Below, one piece after another: positions 35,966 to 44,434 of a stretch of 64,000 nt of DNA. Made by a program: the position numbers and the translations under genes. The stretch comes from Burkholderia humptydooensis (GTDB taxonomy: Bacteria; Pseudomonadota; Gammaproteobacteria; Burkholderiales; Burkholderiaceae). The stretch is taken from assembly GCF_001513745.1 (NCBI RefSeq), contig NZ_CP013382.1:1364001-1428000 (forward strand). The letters run 5' to 3'. Below the pieces are notes generated by a model. The model was not told where the DNA came from. It ran no database searches and saw only the letters and a program-made list of their open reading frames with translations. Numbering within the stretch: position 1 is the first letter of the stretch; the number at the start of each line of letters is the position of its first letter.

Positions 35966-36180
35966 CGCGGTTTGTGCAGAGTGAACGGATTGGCCTGCAA
36001 CAACGGTGGCAAGTCTCGGCATCCACGTTACGGACGGCGTCGGGAAAGCCCGGCCAAACCCCTATCAGCGATCACCAGCCACCCACCGGGCCCGGTGACA
36101 ACACCCCCCGGATCATGACTGCGACTGGGGGCGGGAATCATGCCGGGCCTGGCTGGCCAAAGCCCCGATTATCGGGGCAT
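35966..36180 (-). ncRNA. Possible bridge RNA region of the IS110 element
   Basis: IS110-family elements encode a bridge RNA in the non-coding end upstream of the transposase. Here the stretch upstream of the transposase is non-coding and rich in short hairpins, for example CCCCGA-TTA-TCGGGG near 36162-36178 and CCGGGCCCGG near 36087-36096. No loop-to-target pairing was verified, so this is a location rather than a structure call. Confidence 0.25.
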
Positions 36181-36333
36181 GAAGATAGTAACGGGGCGGA
36201 CGTCGCCGCGCCGCCCGCGCACCGGCCGACGCCGCTCGCCCGGCAAGACGGCGAACGCGAGGGCGTCGCCCTGGCGGCTATCGGCTATGCAACGACGGCG
36301 CAACGATAAAACACGGATGAAACACGAGGGAAC

Positions 36334-37134
36334 ATGATCGCGAACGTACTGACGATCGCCGGCACCGACCCGACGGGCGGAGCGGGCATTCAGGCCGACC
36401 TCAAGGCATTTTCGGCGATGCGCGCATACGGGATGGCCGCGATCACCGCGGTCGTCGCGCAGAACACGACCGGCGTGCGCAGCTTCCGCGCGCTCGATCC
36501 GGCGTTCGTCGCCGATCAGATCGACGCGGTGTTCGACGACGTTGGCGTGCACGCGGTCAAGATCGGCATGATCGCGACCGCGGCGATCGCGGAGGCGGTC
36601 GCCGCAGCGCTCGTCAGGCACCGCGCGGCGCCCGTCGTGCTCGACCCGGTGATGGTCGCGAAAAGCGGCGACCGGCTGCTCGATCCGGACGCGGTCGACG
36701 CGATCCGCGACAAGCTCGTGCCGATCTCCACGCTGATCACGCCGAACCTGCCCGAAGCGGGCGTGCTGCTCGGCCGGGGCGCGCCGCGCACGCTCGCCGA
36801 GATGCACGCGGCGGCGGCCGAGCTGCACGCGCTCGGGTCGCGCTGGGTGCTGCTCAAGGGCGGCCATCTGCCGGGCGAGCGCAGCGTCGACGTGCTGCGC
36901 GGCCCGGCCGCGGCGACGGTCGAGCTGTCCGCGCCGCGCGTCCCGACGAAGAACGACCACGGCACCGGCTGCACGCTGTCGGCCGCGATCGCCGCGCTGC
37001 TGCCGAGCCATTCGGTCGAGGACAGCGTCTGCCGCGCGAAGGCGTATCTGGGCGACGCGCTCGCCGCGTCGGGCAAGCTCGACGTCGGCCGCGGGCACGG
37101 CCCCGTCCATCACTTCCACGCGCTATGGAACTGA
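36334..37134 (+). CDS. thiD: Hydroxymethylpyrimidine (phosphate) kinase ThiD
   Basis: A 266-residue ribokinase-family HMP/HMP-P kinase: I-A-G-T-D-P-T-G-G-A-G-I-Q at the start, D-P-V-M-V-A-K-S-G near 110, and N-D-H-G-T-G-C-T-L-S-A (about 209-219) with the anion hole and catalytic Asp-Gly region. It phosphorylates the thiamine pyrimidine twice. Next to thiaminase I it would reuse the pyrimidine released from thiamine or analogues. GAGGG precedes the ATG. No TPP riboswitch was recognised upstream, so it is likely not under ordinary thiamine control. Confidence 0.92.
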   Translation: MIANVLTIAGTDPTGGAGIQADLKAFSAMRAYGMAAITAVVAQNTTGVRSFRALDPAFVADQIDAVFDDVGVHAVKIGMIATAAIAEAVAAALVRHRAAPVVLDPVMVAKSGDRLLDPDAVDAIRDKLVPISTLITPNLPEAGVLLGRGAPRTLAEMHAAAAELHALGSRWVLLKGGHLPGERSVDVLRGPAAATVELSAPRVPTKNDHGTGCTLSAAIAALLPSHSVEDSVCRAKAYLGDALAASGKLDVGRGHGPVHHFHALWN

Positions 37135-37199
37135 CGCTTGCGCCGCGCGCCGGCGCGCACACGCATCGATCCGCACGCCTCTTTCGACAAGAAATCATC

Positions 37200-38642
37200 A
37201 TGCGCCGCCTCTTGTGCTGTTTCACGATCGTTCTGGGCTTTCTGTGCGCCGCGCCGTCGCATGCGGGCGACGCAGCCGCCGTCGGGCAACTGACGGTCGC
37301 GCTGTATCCGTGGGTGCCGCGCGTCGACCAGTTCAGGAGGGCGATCGAGACCGAATGGAAGAAGGTGCAGCCGGCCGTCGCGCTGCAGTTCGTGTCCGCG
37401 GACGCGTGGGACGGCGGCTACCGGAACGATCCGCCCGCGAACGCCGACGTCTACGTGTACGACGCGATCTTCTTCGACTACTTCCGCAGCCAGCGCTGGC
37501 TCGAGCCGCTTGCGGCAAGCGAGATCCAGAACCTCGACGATTTCCTGCCGTACGCGATCCAGGGCGTGAAGGCGGGCGACCGGTACTACAGCATCCCGCA
37601 ACTCGGCTGCGCGAACGTGCTGTTCTACCGGAAGGACGACGCGGCGCTCGCGGCCGCGACGACGCTCACGCAGGTGCGCAGCACGCTCGGGCAATGCACG
37701 TTCACGAGCGAGATTCCGCCGGACAGGCGCGGGCTGATGATCGACATGTCCGGCCGGACGACGAACGCCGCGCTCTATCTGGACGCCGTGCACAGCCGCA
37801 CGGGCGCGTATCCGCTGCCGCTGCCGTGGAGCGCGAACGACCTGAACGGCGACGCGCTCGGCAGCCTGCGCGCGCTGATGGCGATGTCGAGCTGGCCGAA
37901 CGCGACGGCCGAGCTGCCCGGCCAGTACGATCGCTCGGCGTGGTTCGGCGACGGCGACGGGCGCGCGGTGATCGGCTACTCGGAATCGATGTCGGCGATG
38001 AGCGAAGCGGCGCGGCGCAATCTCGATTTCAAGTTTCTGCCGCTGTCGGACGAGCCGCAGCCGCCGCTCTTCTATGCGGACGTGATCGGCGTGAACACGA
38101 CGACGAACGCCCGCGGCACGCGCGCGCTCGCGGTACAGCTCGCGAACGTGATCGCCGCGTCGTCGACGATGGTGCAAAGCGTCGGGCCGGACGGCAGCGG
38201 CGTGCCGCAGTATCTGTTCTCCGCGCGGCGCAGCGTGCTGCAGACGCTGGCGCAGCGCTATCCGCTCTATCGGAAGATGGTCGCGCTGCTCGACGCGCGC
38301 GAGCCGGTGATGTTCAAGATCGATGCGCAATCGCGCAACTGGCTCGCGTCGATGAGCGGCCCGATCGCGCAGCGCGCACGCGCCGATTATCCGTGCGGCT
38401 GCGACATTGACACCGCGTTGCCGATCGCCGACTATCGCGGCGCGCAGGCCGTGTGTCCGACCGTCTGCAAGGCGCAGGGCGGCTGGAACGGCCAGTGGAC
38501 CAACCAGTCGCCCGCGGCGCCCGCCGGGCAGTCGGCGTGCGGCTGCAACGCGTGCCCGACTTCAGCCGCCGAGAAGCTGCCGCGCGCATTCGCCACCCCG
38601 CTCGTCACCCGTGCCGTGCCCGCGGACCGCGCGAAGCCGTGA
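37200..38642 (+). CDS. Secreted thiaminase I with C-terminal MVL-like lectin module
   Basis: A 480-residue exported protein. Residues 1-22 form a signal peptide, and 28-395 have the periplasmic-binding-protein-type fold of thiaminase I. The nucleophile Cys is C137 in P-Q-L-G-C-A-N-V-L-F-Y, and E262 in G-Y-S-E-S-M-S fits the base. It cleaves thiamine or its analogues, swapping the thiazole for another base. Residues about 399-450 carry a Cys-rich tail with C-P-T-V-C, G-G-W-N-G-Q-W and C-G-C motifs, as in MVL-type mannan-binding lectins. The start at 37200 is picked because it opens the signal peptide; a frame beginning at 37125 overlaps thiD. B. thailandensis is known to have thiaminase I. Confidence 0.88.
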   Translation: MRRLLCCFTIVLGFLCAAPSHAGDAAAVGQLTVALYPWVPRVDQFRRAIETEWKKVQPAVALQFVSADAWDGGYRNDPPANADVYVYDAIFFDYFRSQRWLEPLAASEIQNLDDFLPYAIQGVKAGDRYYSIPQLGCANVLFYRKDDAALAAATTLTQVRSTLGQCTFTSEIPPDRRGLMIDMSGRTTNAALYLDAVHSRTGAYPLPLPWSANDLNGDALGSLRALMAMSSWPNATAELPGQYDRSAWFGDGDGRAVIGYSESMSAMSEAARRNLDFKFLPLSDEPQPPLFYADVIGVNTTTNARGTRALAVQLANVIAASSTMVQSVGPDGSGVPQYLFSARRSVLQTLAQRYPLYRKMVALLDAREPVMFKIDAQSRNWLASMSGPIAQRARADYPCGCDIDTALPIADYRGAQAVCPTVCKAQGGWNGQWTNQSPAAPAGQSACGCNACPTSAAEKLPRAFATPLVTRAVPADRAKP

Positions 38643-38650
38643 CGGGGAGC

Positions 38651-38681
38651 GCCCGGCCGGGCCGACGCGGCACGGCCGGGC
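38651..38681. terminator. Candidate bidirectional terminator hairpin
   Basis: Perfect 9-base GC arms at 38651-38659 and 38673-38681 lie between the convergent thiaminase and methyltransferase stops. No U-tract is present on either side. Confidence 0.4.
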
Positions 38682-38712
38682 ACCCGATGCGCGCGACACC
38701 CGCGCGCGCGCT

Positions 38713-39522
38713 CTAGAGCTGCACCCAAGCGCACATCTGGCCGAAGAACTCGACCTGCGCGCGCGATTCGTATATTTCACATTGCAGATCGCCGCTCAGC
38801 CGCGCGAATTCGAGCCGCTTGCCGCTGCCAAGCACCGTCGAGTCGGGATCGCTCGACAGCGCCCGCAACATCTCCGCGAGCCATGAGCTGAGCTGCGTGG
38901 CCGTCCCGCCGTCGACCGGCACCTCGTACGACATCTTCGGCAGCGGCAGCCCCGCGGCCGCGAACAGCTTGACCATCCGGTGCGCGACGTCGAACGACGG
39001 AAACGACCGCTTGCAGCGCTCGATGATCTCGGCCGCCACCGAATCCCAGAGCGGGATGAGCGGCGTCGACATCGGCTTGCGCACGAAGTCGGGCTCGTGC
39101 AGCGCGAGATATCCGCCGGGCTTCACGAAACGCGCCGCGTGGCGGACGAACTCGGCCGCATGCAACTGATGGATCAATACATAGCGGGCGACGACGACAT
39201 CGAAGCCGTGCGCGCCTTCGACCTGATCGAGACCGCTCGCGCGAAAGCGGATGTTGTGCAGACTCGCGCGCTCGGCGTTGGCGCTCGCCGCTTCGATCGC
39301 GACGTCGCTCGGATCAATCGCGACGACGGTGCCGGTCGGGCCGGCCATCTCGGCCGCCAGCATGCTGACGCCGCCCGTTCCGCAGCCGATGTCGAGCACG
39401 CGCATCGAGGGCCGGAGCCGCGCGGATTCGAGCAGGCGCCGGGTGACGGGCTTCAGCATCTCCGACTGGAAGTCGAGCCGGCGGAGTTCTATCGGCGAAT
39501 GGCCCAACGTGTATCTGAACAT
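38713..39522 (-). CDS. SAM-dependent methyltransferase (class I, UbiE-like)
   Basis: A 269-residue methyltransferase with V-L-D-I-G-C-G-T-G-G-V near residue 43, an acidic I-D-P-S loop, and the V-K-P-G-G-Y-L-A-L-H-E-P-D region typical of UbiE-like small-molecule enzymes. AGGAG precedes the ATG at 39522. It converges on thiaminase I and lies outside the bacimethrin-type operon, so a role there is only possible. The substrate cannot be inferred. Confidence 0.8.
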   Translation of the reverse strand: MFRYTLGHSPIELRRLDFQSEMLKPVTRRLLESARLRPSMRVLDIGCGTGGVSMLAAEMAGPTGTVVAIDPSDVAIEAASANAERASLHNIRFRASGLDQVEGAHGFDVVVARYVLIHQLHAAEFVRHAARFVKPGGYLALHEPDFVRKPMSTPLIPLWDSVAAEIIERCKRSFPSFDVAHRMVKLFAAAGLPLPKMSYEVPVDGGTATQLSSWLAEMLRALSSDPDSTVLGSGKRLEFARLSGDLQCEIYESRAQVEFFGQMCAWVQL

Positions 39523-40167
39523 GGTTCGTTCGATCTCCTCTTGTGGTTGTGGATTCATGGGCGGTGCGCAAAGGCGTCGGCCGTGCAACGCGCGTTTCGT
39601 TCGCGCGGCGCCGCTTTTCGCCACGCCGCGGCTGCCGCGCGAAACCTGCGTCTGCTCGCGGCCGTTGCAGGTGGACGGCGCGAGACGGCGAGACGGGATA
39701 CGAAGCGCGAACGCGACAGGGCGCGTGCGCACGCATCGGTTCCCGGGCAGCAAATCGACGGCATTGCGCGAAACGACGTGCGCAATGGTTCGACGTCCGG
39801 CGACGCAGCATGCCGTCGATGCCGTCGGGACGACTTGCGATCCGATGCGGCGATGCGTTTCCAGTACCGTGCGGATTCGCGGCGAATCCCGCCTTGATAG
39901 CACGCGCATGCGCAGGCGGAAAGCACGAAGCTTCGGAGGTCGATCGACATCCGGGCGACGAACGGCGATTCGTGCAAGCCGGGCAAACAACGGCAGGCCG
40001 TTCGCCAATCGGCCTCTCGCTGCGCGGCAAGTCGCTGCGATCTCGCTTCCGGGCCGCTTGACCTGCGTCAAGCGGGCCGTCACCAATGGCCCGCATTCTC
40101 TGAACGAGCGAAACAGTGCGCGCCGGCGTGACGCGCACGTCTTCGCCGTCCGAACGGGGGAAGCGCC
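39523..40167. other. Intergenic region
   Basis: About 645 bases between divergent genes. Overlapping frames exist on both strands but none has a ribosome site or a recognisable product. I see no RNA gene or repeat. Confidence 0.3.
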
Positions 40168-40704
40168 ATGCGAAATACTGTTCATCGATGGATGCGCGTC
40201 GTCGCGACCATCGCCGCCGTCGCGGCGCTCGGCTCGACGGCCGCCGCGAACGAGACGCTCGAACCCGCCACGCAAAACGGCATTGCGTACGTGACGGGCG
40301 GCGTCGGCCAGGACGAAGTCGACGCACTCCGCGCGGCCGCGTCGAAATACAACCTGCGCATGACGTTCGCGTCGCGCAGCGGCGAATATCTGTCCGACGT
40401 CGACGTCACGATTCGTTCGGCCGCGGCGCAGCCGGTGCTGACCGTTCGCACCAACGGCCCGTTCCTGTACGCGCGGCTGCCGGCGGGGCAGTACCGGATC
40501 GATGCGCGCTACGGCGGCGCCGAGCAGCGGCGCAGCGTGCGCGTGCCCGCGAGCGGCGGCGTCCACGTCGATTTCCGCTGGGCCGAGCCCGATCGGCGCG
40601 GCGCAGACCTGCGATCCGCGCCCATGTCCCCGTCAACGTTGACCGTCGCGCCTTCGACCGCGCCGCGCGAGCGGGCGAGCGGGCGCGCCGCGATCGTCGC
40701 ATGA
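40168..40704 (+). CDS. Exported carboxypeptidase-regulatory-like protein
   Basis: A 178-residue protein with a signal peptide (about 1-27, ...STAAA), a N-G-I-A-Y-V-T-G-G-V-G-Q-D-E-V segment, a helix, and a beta-rich domain (about 70-145) resembling a carboxypeptidase regulatory (Ig-like) domain, then a low-complexity tail. Such periplasmic proteins of unknown function are common in Burkholderia. GGGGGAAGC precedes the ATG. Its last 4 bases overlap the P-type ATPase start, so the pair is translationally coupled. Confidence 0.65.
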   Translation: MRNTVHRWMRVVATIAAVAALGSTAAANETLEPATQNGIAYVTGGVGQDEVDALRAAASKYNLRMTFASRSGEYLSDVDVTIRSAAAQPVLTVRTNGPFLYARLPAGQYRIDARYGGAEQRRSVRVPASGGVHVDFRWAEPDRRGADLRSAPMSPSTLTVAPSTAPRERASGRAAIVA

Positions 40705-43214
40705 GCGCTCGCTCGGCCGCGCGGCATCGGCGAGGCGGCACGGCCGACGCCACGGCGCCCGCCGACGACGCGTGGCGCCGCACGCCCGCAAGCGGCCTGT
40801 CGAACGCGCAGGCAGCCGGGCTGCGCCGGCGCTTCGGCCCGAACGCGGTCGACACGGGCGGCGGGCGCGGCGGGTGGCGCACGTCGCTCGACGTGCTGCG
40901 CGAGCCGATGCTGCTCCTGCTGCTCGGCGCGGGCGCCGTCTACCTGGCGCTCGGCGAATTGCCGGACGCGCTGACGCTGCTCGCGTTCGTCGCCGCGATC
41001 GCCGCGCTGACGATCGTGCAAAGCCAGCGCACGGCGGGCGTGCTCGCGGCGCTGCGCGCGCTGTCCGCGCCGCGCGCCGACGTGATGCGCGACGGCGAGC
41101 GCCGGCTCGTCTCGGCGACCGAACTCGTGCCGGGCGATCTGCTGTGGATCGCCGAGGGCGCCCGCGTGCCGGCCGACGGCTGGCTCGTCGACGCGCACGA
41201 GCTGAGCGTCGACGAATCGCTGCTGACGGGCGAGTCGGCGCCGATCGACAAGGCCGCCGAGCGGCCCGACGCGCCGACGCCCGACGAAGCCGCCTGCCGC
41301 GTCTATTTCGGCTCGATGGTGGTGCGCGGGCAGGGGCGGATGATCGTCACCGACACCGGGCCGCGCACCGCGCTCGGCCGGATCGGCAAGTCGCTGACCG
41401 GCATCGCGGGCGCACCGTCGCCGCTGCAGCGCGACGCGCGCGCGCTCGCGAACCGGATCGCGCTCGTCGCGCTTGCGCTGTGCGCGGCGCTCGTCGCCGT
41501 CTACCGCTGGCGCTCGGGCGAATGGCTGCCGGGCGTGCTCGCGGGGATCACGCTCGCGATGGGCATCTTTCCCGAGGAAATCCCGGTCGTGATGACCGTG
41601 TTCATGGCGCTCGGCGCGCGCCGCATCGCCGACGAGGGCATGCTCACGCGCCGCATGAGCGCGATCGAGGCGCTCGGGCAGACGTCGGTGCTGTGCGTCG
41701 ACAAGACGGGCACGCTGACGCAGAACCGGATGACGGTGCGCGCGCTGTTCGCGAACGGCCGGCGCTGGACGCTCGGCGACGACGAGGCCGACATCGACGA
41801 ATCGTTCCACGAGCTGCTCGAATATCTGGTGCTCGCGAGCGAGATCGAGCCCGTCGATCCGATGGAGCGCGCGTTCCGGCGCGCGGGCCGCCGATGTCTC
41901 GCCGGCACCGGGCATCTGCACGACGACTGGTCGCTCGTTCAGGAATACGCGCTGACGCCCGAGCTGCCGGCGATGTCGCACGTGTGGCGCGCGCCGCGGC
42001 TCGATCATTGCCCGGTCGCATGCAAGGGCGCGCCCGAGGCGATCTTCTCGCTGTGCCACCTCGGCGATGCGACGGCGCGCGCGCTGCTCGGCGAGGCCGA
42101 GCGCATGGCCGCGCGCGGGCTGCGCGTGCTGGGCGTCGCGCGGGCCGCGCATGCGCGGGGCGAATGGCCCGCGCGGCAGCACGACTTCGATTTCCGGTTC
42201 GTCGGCCTGGTCGGCCTGATCGACCCGGTGCGCGCCGAGGTGGCCGACGCGATCGCGACCTGCCGCGCGGCCGGCATCCGCGTCGTGATGATCACGGGCG
42301 ACTATCCGTCGACCGCGCGCGCGGTGGCGGGCGAGGTCGGCATCGCCGCGCACGCGGTCGTCACGGGCGACGAGGTCGCGGCGATGAGCGACGCGGCGCT
42401 CGACGAAGCGGCCGGACGCGCCGACGTGTTCGCGCGCGTGCGGCCGGACCAGAAGCTGCGCCTCGTCGCCGCGCTCGAGCGCGGCGGGCGCATCGTCGCG
42501 ATGACGGGCGACGGCGTCAACGACGCGCCCGCGCTGAAGGCCGCGCACGTCGGCATCGCAATGGGGCTGCACGGCGCCGAGGTCGCGCGCGAGGTCGCCG
42601 CGCTCGTGCTGCTGCGCGACGATTTCACGCCGATCGTGTCGGCGATCCGCCAGGGCCGGCGCATCCATGCGAACCTGATGCAGGCGCTCGGCTATACGGT
42701 CGCCGTCCATCTGCCGATGATCGCCGCGGTGATGGTGCCCGCGCTCGTCGGCTGGCCCGCGATGCTCGCGCCGCTGCACATCGTGTCGCTGCAGCTCGTG
42801 ATCGATCCGGCGTGCTCGCTTGTGTTCGAGAACGAGCCCGCGCGCGCCGACGCGATGCGCATGCCGCCGCGGCCGCCGCACGAGCGGCTGTGGGCGTCGC
42901 CGCTCGTCGCGCGGGGCGCGGCGGCGGGCGCGCTCGCGGCGGTCGGCGTGATCGGCCTGTACGCGCTGCTGCTCGCGCGCGGCGGCGACCCGGCGTTCGC
43001 GCGCACCGCCGCGTTCGTCGCGCTCGTCGCGGTCAACGTCGCGCTGATTTTCGTCGTCCGGGCGCTCGCGGGCGGCGCGCGCACGAAGCAGCCGTTCGCG
43101 GACAACCGGTATCTTTGGATCGTGCCCGCGTTCGCCGCATGCGGGCTGCTGGCGCTGCTCGCGATCCCGCCGCTCGCGTCGCTGTTCGGGCTCGTCCCGC
43201 TGCTCACGCGCTGA
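40701..43214 (+). CDS. P-type cation-transporting ATPase
   Basis: An 837-residue P2-type ATPase with an N-terminal cation-ATPase domain, actuator T-G-E-S near 175, the phosphorylation site D-K-T-G-T at D334, and M-T-G-D-G-V-N-D at about 601. The ion-site helix 4 reads F-P-E-E-I-P rather than the P-E-G-L-P of Ca2+ pumps, so the ion (Ca2+, Mn2+, Mg2+ or a proton-like counterion) is unclear. It has about eight to ten membrane segments. It overlaps the upstream exported-protein gene by 4 bases. Confidence 0.88.
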   Translation: MSARSAARHRRGGTADATAPADDAWRRTPASGLSNAQAAGLRRRFGPNAVDTGGGRGGWRTSLDVLREPMLLLLLGAGAVYLALGELPDALTLLAFVAAIAALTIVQSQRTAGVLAALRALSAPRADVMRDGERRLVSATELVPGDLLWIAEGARVPADGWLVDAHELSVDESLLTGESAPIDKAAERPDAPTPDEAACRVYFGSMVVRGQGRMIVTDTGPRTALGRIGKSLTGIAGAPSPLQRDARALANRIALVALALCAALVAVYRWRSGEWLPGVLAGITLAMGIFPEEIPVVMTVFMALGARRIADEGMLTRRMSAIEALGQTSVLCVDKTGTLTQNRMTVRALFANGRRWTLGDDEADIDESFHELLEYLVLASEIEPVDPMERAFRRAGRRCLAGTGHLHDDWSLVQEYALTPELPAMSHVWRAPRLDHCPVACKGAPEAIFSLCHLGDATARALLGEAERMAARGLRVLGVARAAHARGEWPARQHDFDFRFVGLVGLIDPVRAEVADAIATCRAAGIRVVMITGDYPSTARAVAGEVGIAAHAVVTGDEVAAMSDAALDEAAGRADVFARVRPDQKLRLVAALERGGRIVAMTGDGVNDAPALKAAHVGIAMGLHGAEVAREVAALVLLRDDFTPIVSAIRQGRRIHANLMQALGYTVAVHLPMIAAVMVPALVGWPAMLAPLHIVSLQLVIDPACSLVFENEPARADAMRMPPRPPHERLWASPLVARGAAAGALAAVGVIGLYALLLARGGDPAFARTAAFVALVAVNVALIFVVRALAGGARTKQPFADNRYLWIVPAFAACGLLALLAIPPLASLFGLVPLLTR

Positions 43215-43269
43215 GCGCTGCGCGGAGCCGAAGCCGCGAAACCGCGCAGCCGCCCGAGGACCGATTCCG

Positions 43270-43625
43270 ATGCCGACTCTCGCCGCGTTGTTCGTCACGC
43301 TCGGGAGGGACGCGCGGGACGCCGCGCGCCCCATCCATCCGGGCGCCGCCGCCTTCAGCGGCTCGAGCACGATCGCAAAGCGCGGTCGCGAGCGCGACGT
43401 CGGCGAGCGACGAGCCGACGAGCCGACGAGCAGCGCTCCCGGCCGCGTCCGCCGCCCGCGCCGGCGGTCGCGGATCACGTAGACGACGGCCTGGCTGTCG
43501 AACACGAGCGTGGCGAACGCGAGGCTGCGCAGCGCGTCGACAGGCAGCGCGTAACGAAAATGCGCGACCGCGATCACGGCGATGCCGAAGCGACTCGAAA
43601 CGAACGCATAATGAACGTATCGGCA
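43270..43625 (-). pseudogene. Decayed C-terminal fragment of a second P-type ATPase
   Basis: Read on the minus strand, one frame gives F-R-Y-A-L-P-V-D-A-L-R-S-L-A-F-A-T-L-V-F, as in the last membrane helices of proton-type P-ATPases. The match then moves to another frame (R-L-V-G-S-S-L-A-D-V-A-L-A-T-A-L) and back again (F-A-I-V-L-E-P-L-K-A). This needs at least two frameshifts and has no N-terminal part, so it is a relic. It faces the intact ATPase tail to tail, 55 bases away. Confidence 0.5.
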
Positions 43626-43935
43626 ACGCATAGACGGCGCATTGCATGAGCCCGTTTCGCGACTGTACAGCTGCAAGGCTGCACGGCGCGGCCAGTCGCT
43701 CGTCAACGAACTCGCGGCCTGCGGCATCGCGATCCGCAGCCCACGAGCCGCTTGCCGCCGAAGTCACGCCGCCCGCCCGCAATGCAGCATGGGCTGTCCG
43801 CGCAGCCGGCGTGCGGCGACCGCCGGGCTCGTGCACGCGGGACCGCGCGGCGCGTGCCGCTCGTCTGTATCGGGGGTGTGCATCGCGTCGACGCGATGTG
43901 AAGCCATCGACCTCAACCGGATCGGGAGACAAGCC

Positions 43936-44196
43936 ATGTCCATGAAGCTCAATTCCGCATCGCACCCCGCCACCGCGACCGAGATCCGTGACATCGTCGG
44001 GCCGATCGAGGACGACATCATAGCGAAAATCCTCGAAATCGAGCCGACGAGCGCCGAAGTGCTCGACGCCTACACGTGGTTCAGGTCTGACGAACGCCTG
44101 CTGTTCCGGCTCGATCGCGAACCGCACGGGCGGGCCGCGCGCGTGTTCGAGATTCTGGAGCGCGAGGAGGAGAGCGGCGACGACTTGCGCCCGTGA
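43936..44196 (+). CDS. Small conserved protein of unknown function
   Basis: An 86-residue acidic soluble protein. Its core, T-E-I-R-D-I-V-G-P-I-E-D-D-I then E-V-L-D-A-Y-T-W and E-I-L-E-R-E-E, is predicted to be helical and resembles short proteins found in alpha- and beta-proteobacteria. GGGAGAC lies just ahead of the ATG. No function is suggested. Confidence 0.6.
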   Translation: MSMKLNSASHPATATEIRDIVGPIEDDIIAKILEIEPTSAEVLDAYTWFRSDERLLFRLDREPHGRAARVFEILEREEESGDDLRP

Positions 44197-44434
44197 ATCC
44201 GCCTGCGCGCAAGCGCCGAGGGCGGGGCGCGGCAACGCGCGACGTCCGTGCCGCCCGCGCGCACGGCGGGCGGACACGTCCGAAACTGATCGTGATCAAC
44301 GATTGCCCGATTCGGTGCATCATGCTTGAAACGTGTCGATGCGCGCGCAGGGCGGCGGCCTGCGCTGCCGGACGCCGCGCACAGGACAGCTTCATGGGAG
44401 GCGCGCGCGCCTGACGGGCGCGCGCGGCGATGCA

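Larger units (their letters stand above)
34740..36180 (-). mobile_element. IS110-family insertion in the bacimethrin-type locus
   Basis: A complete IS110-type transposase gene is flanked by non-coding ends in the gap between a methyltransferase and thiD. IS110 members lack terminal inverted repeats, so the borders given are approximate: the right end is put near 34740 and the left near a hairpin at 36162-36178. It runs opposite to the surrounding operon. The element interrupts what would otherwise be a six-gene cluster. Confidence 0.75.

Noticed and set aside
36181..36333. TPP riboswitch ahead of thiD
   Set aside because: I looked for the CTGAGA and ACCTGA core motifs and the usual stems and did not find them.
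40509..43727. 1072-codon minus-strand frame opposite the P-type ATPase
   Set aside because: Mostly a shadow frame. Only its first part (about 43320-43620) has meaning, as a fragment of a decayed ATPase, and that is listed separately.
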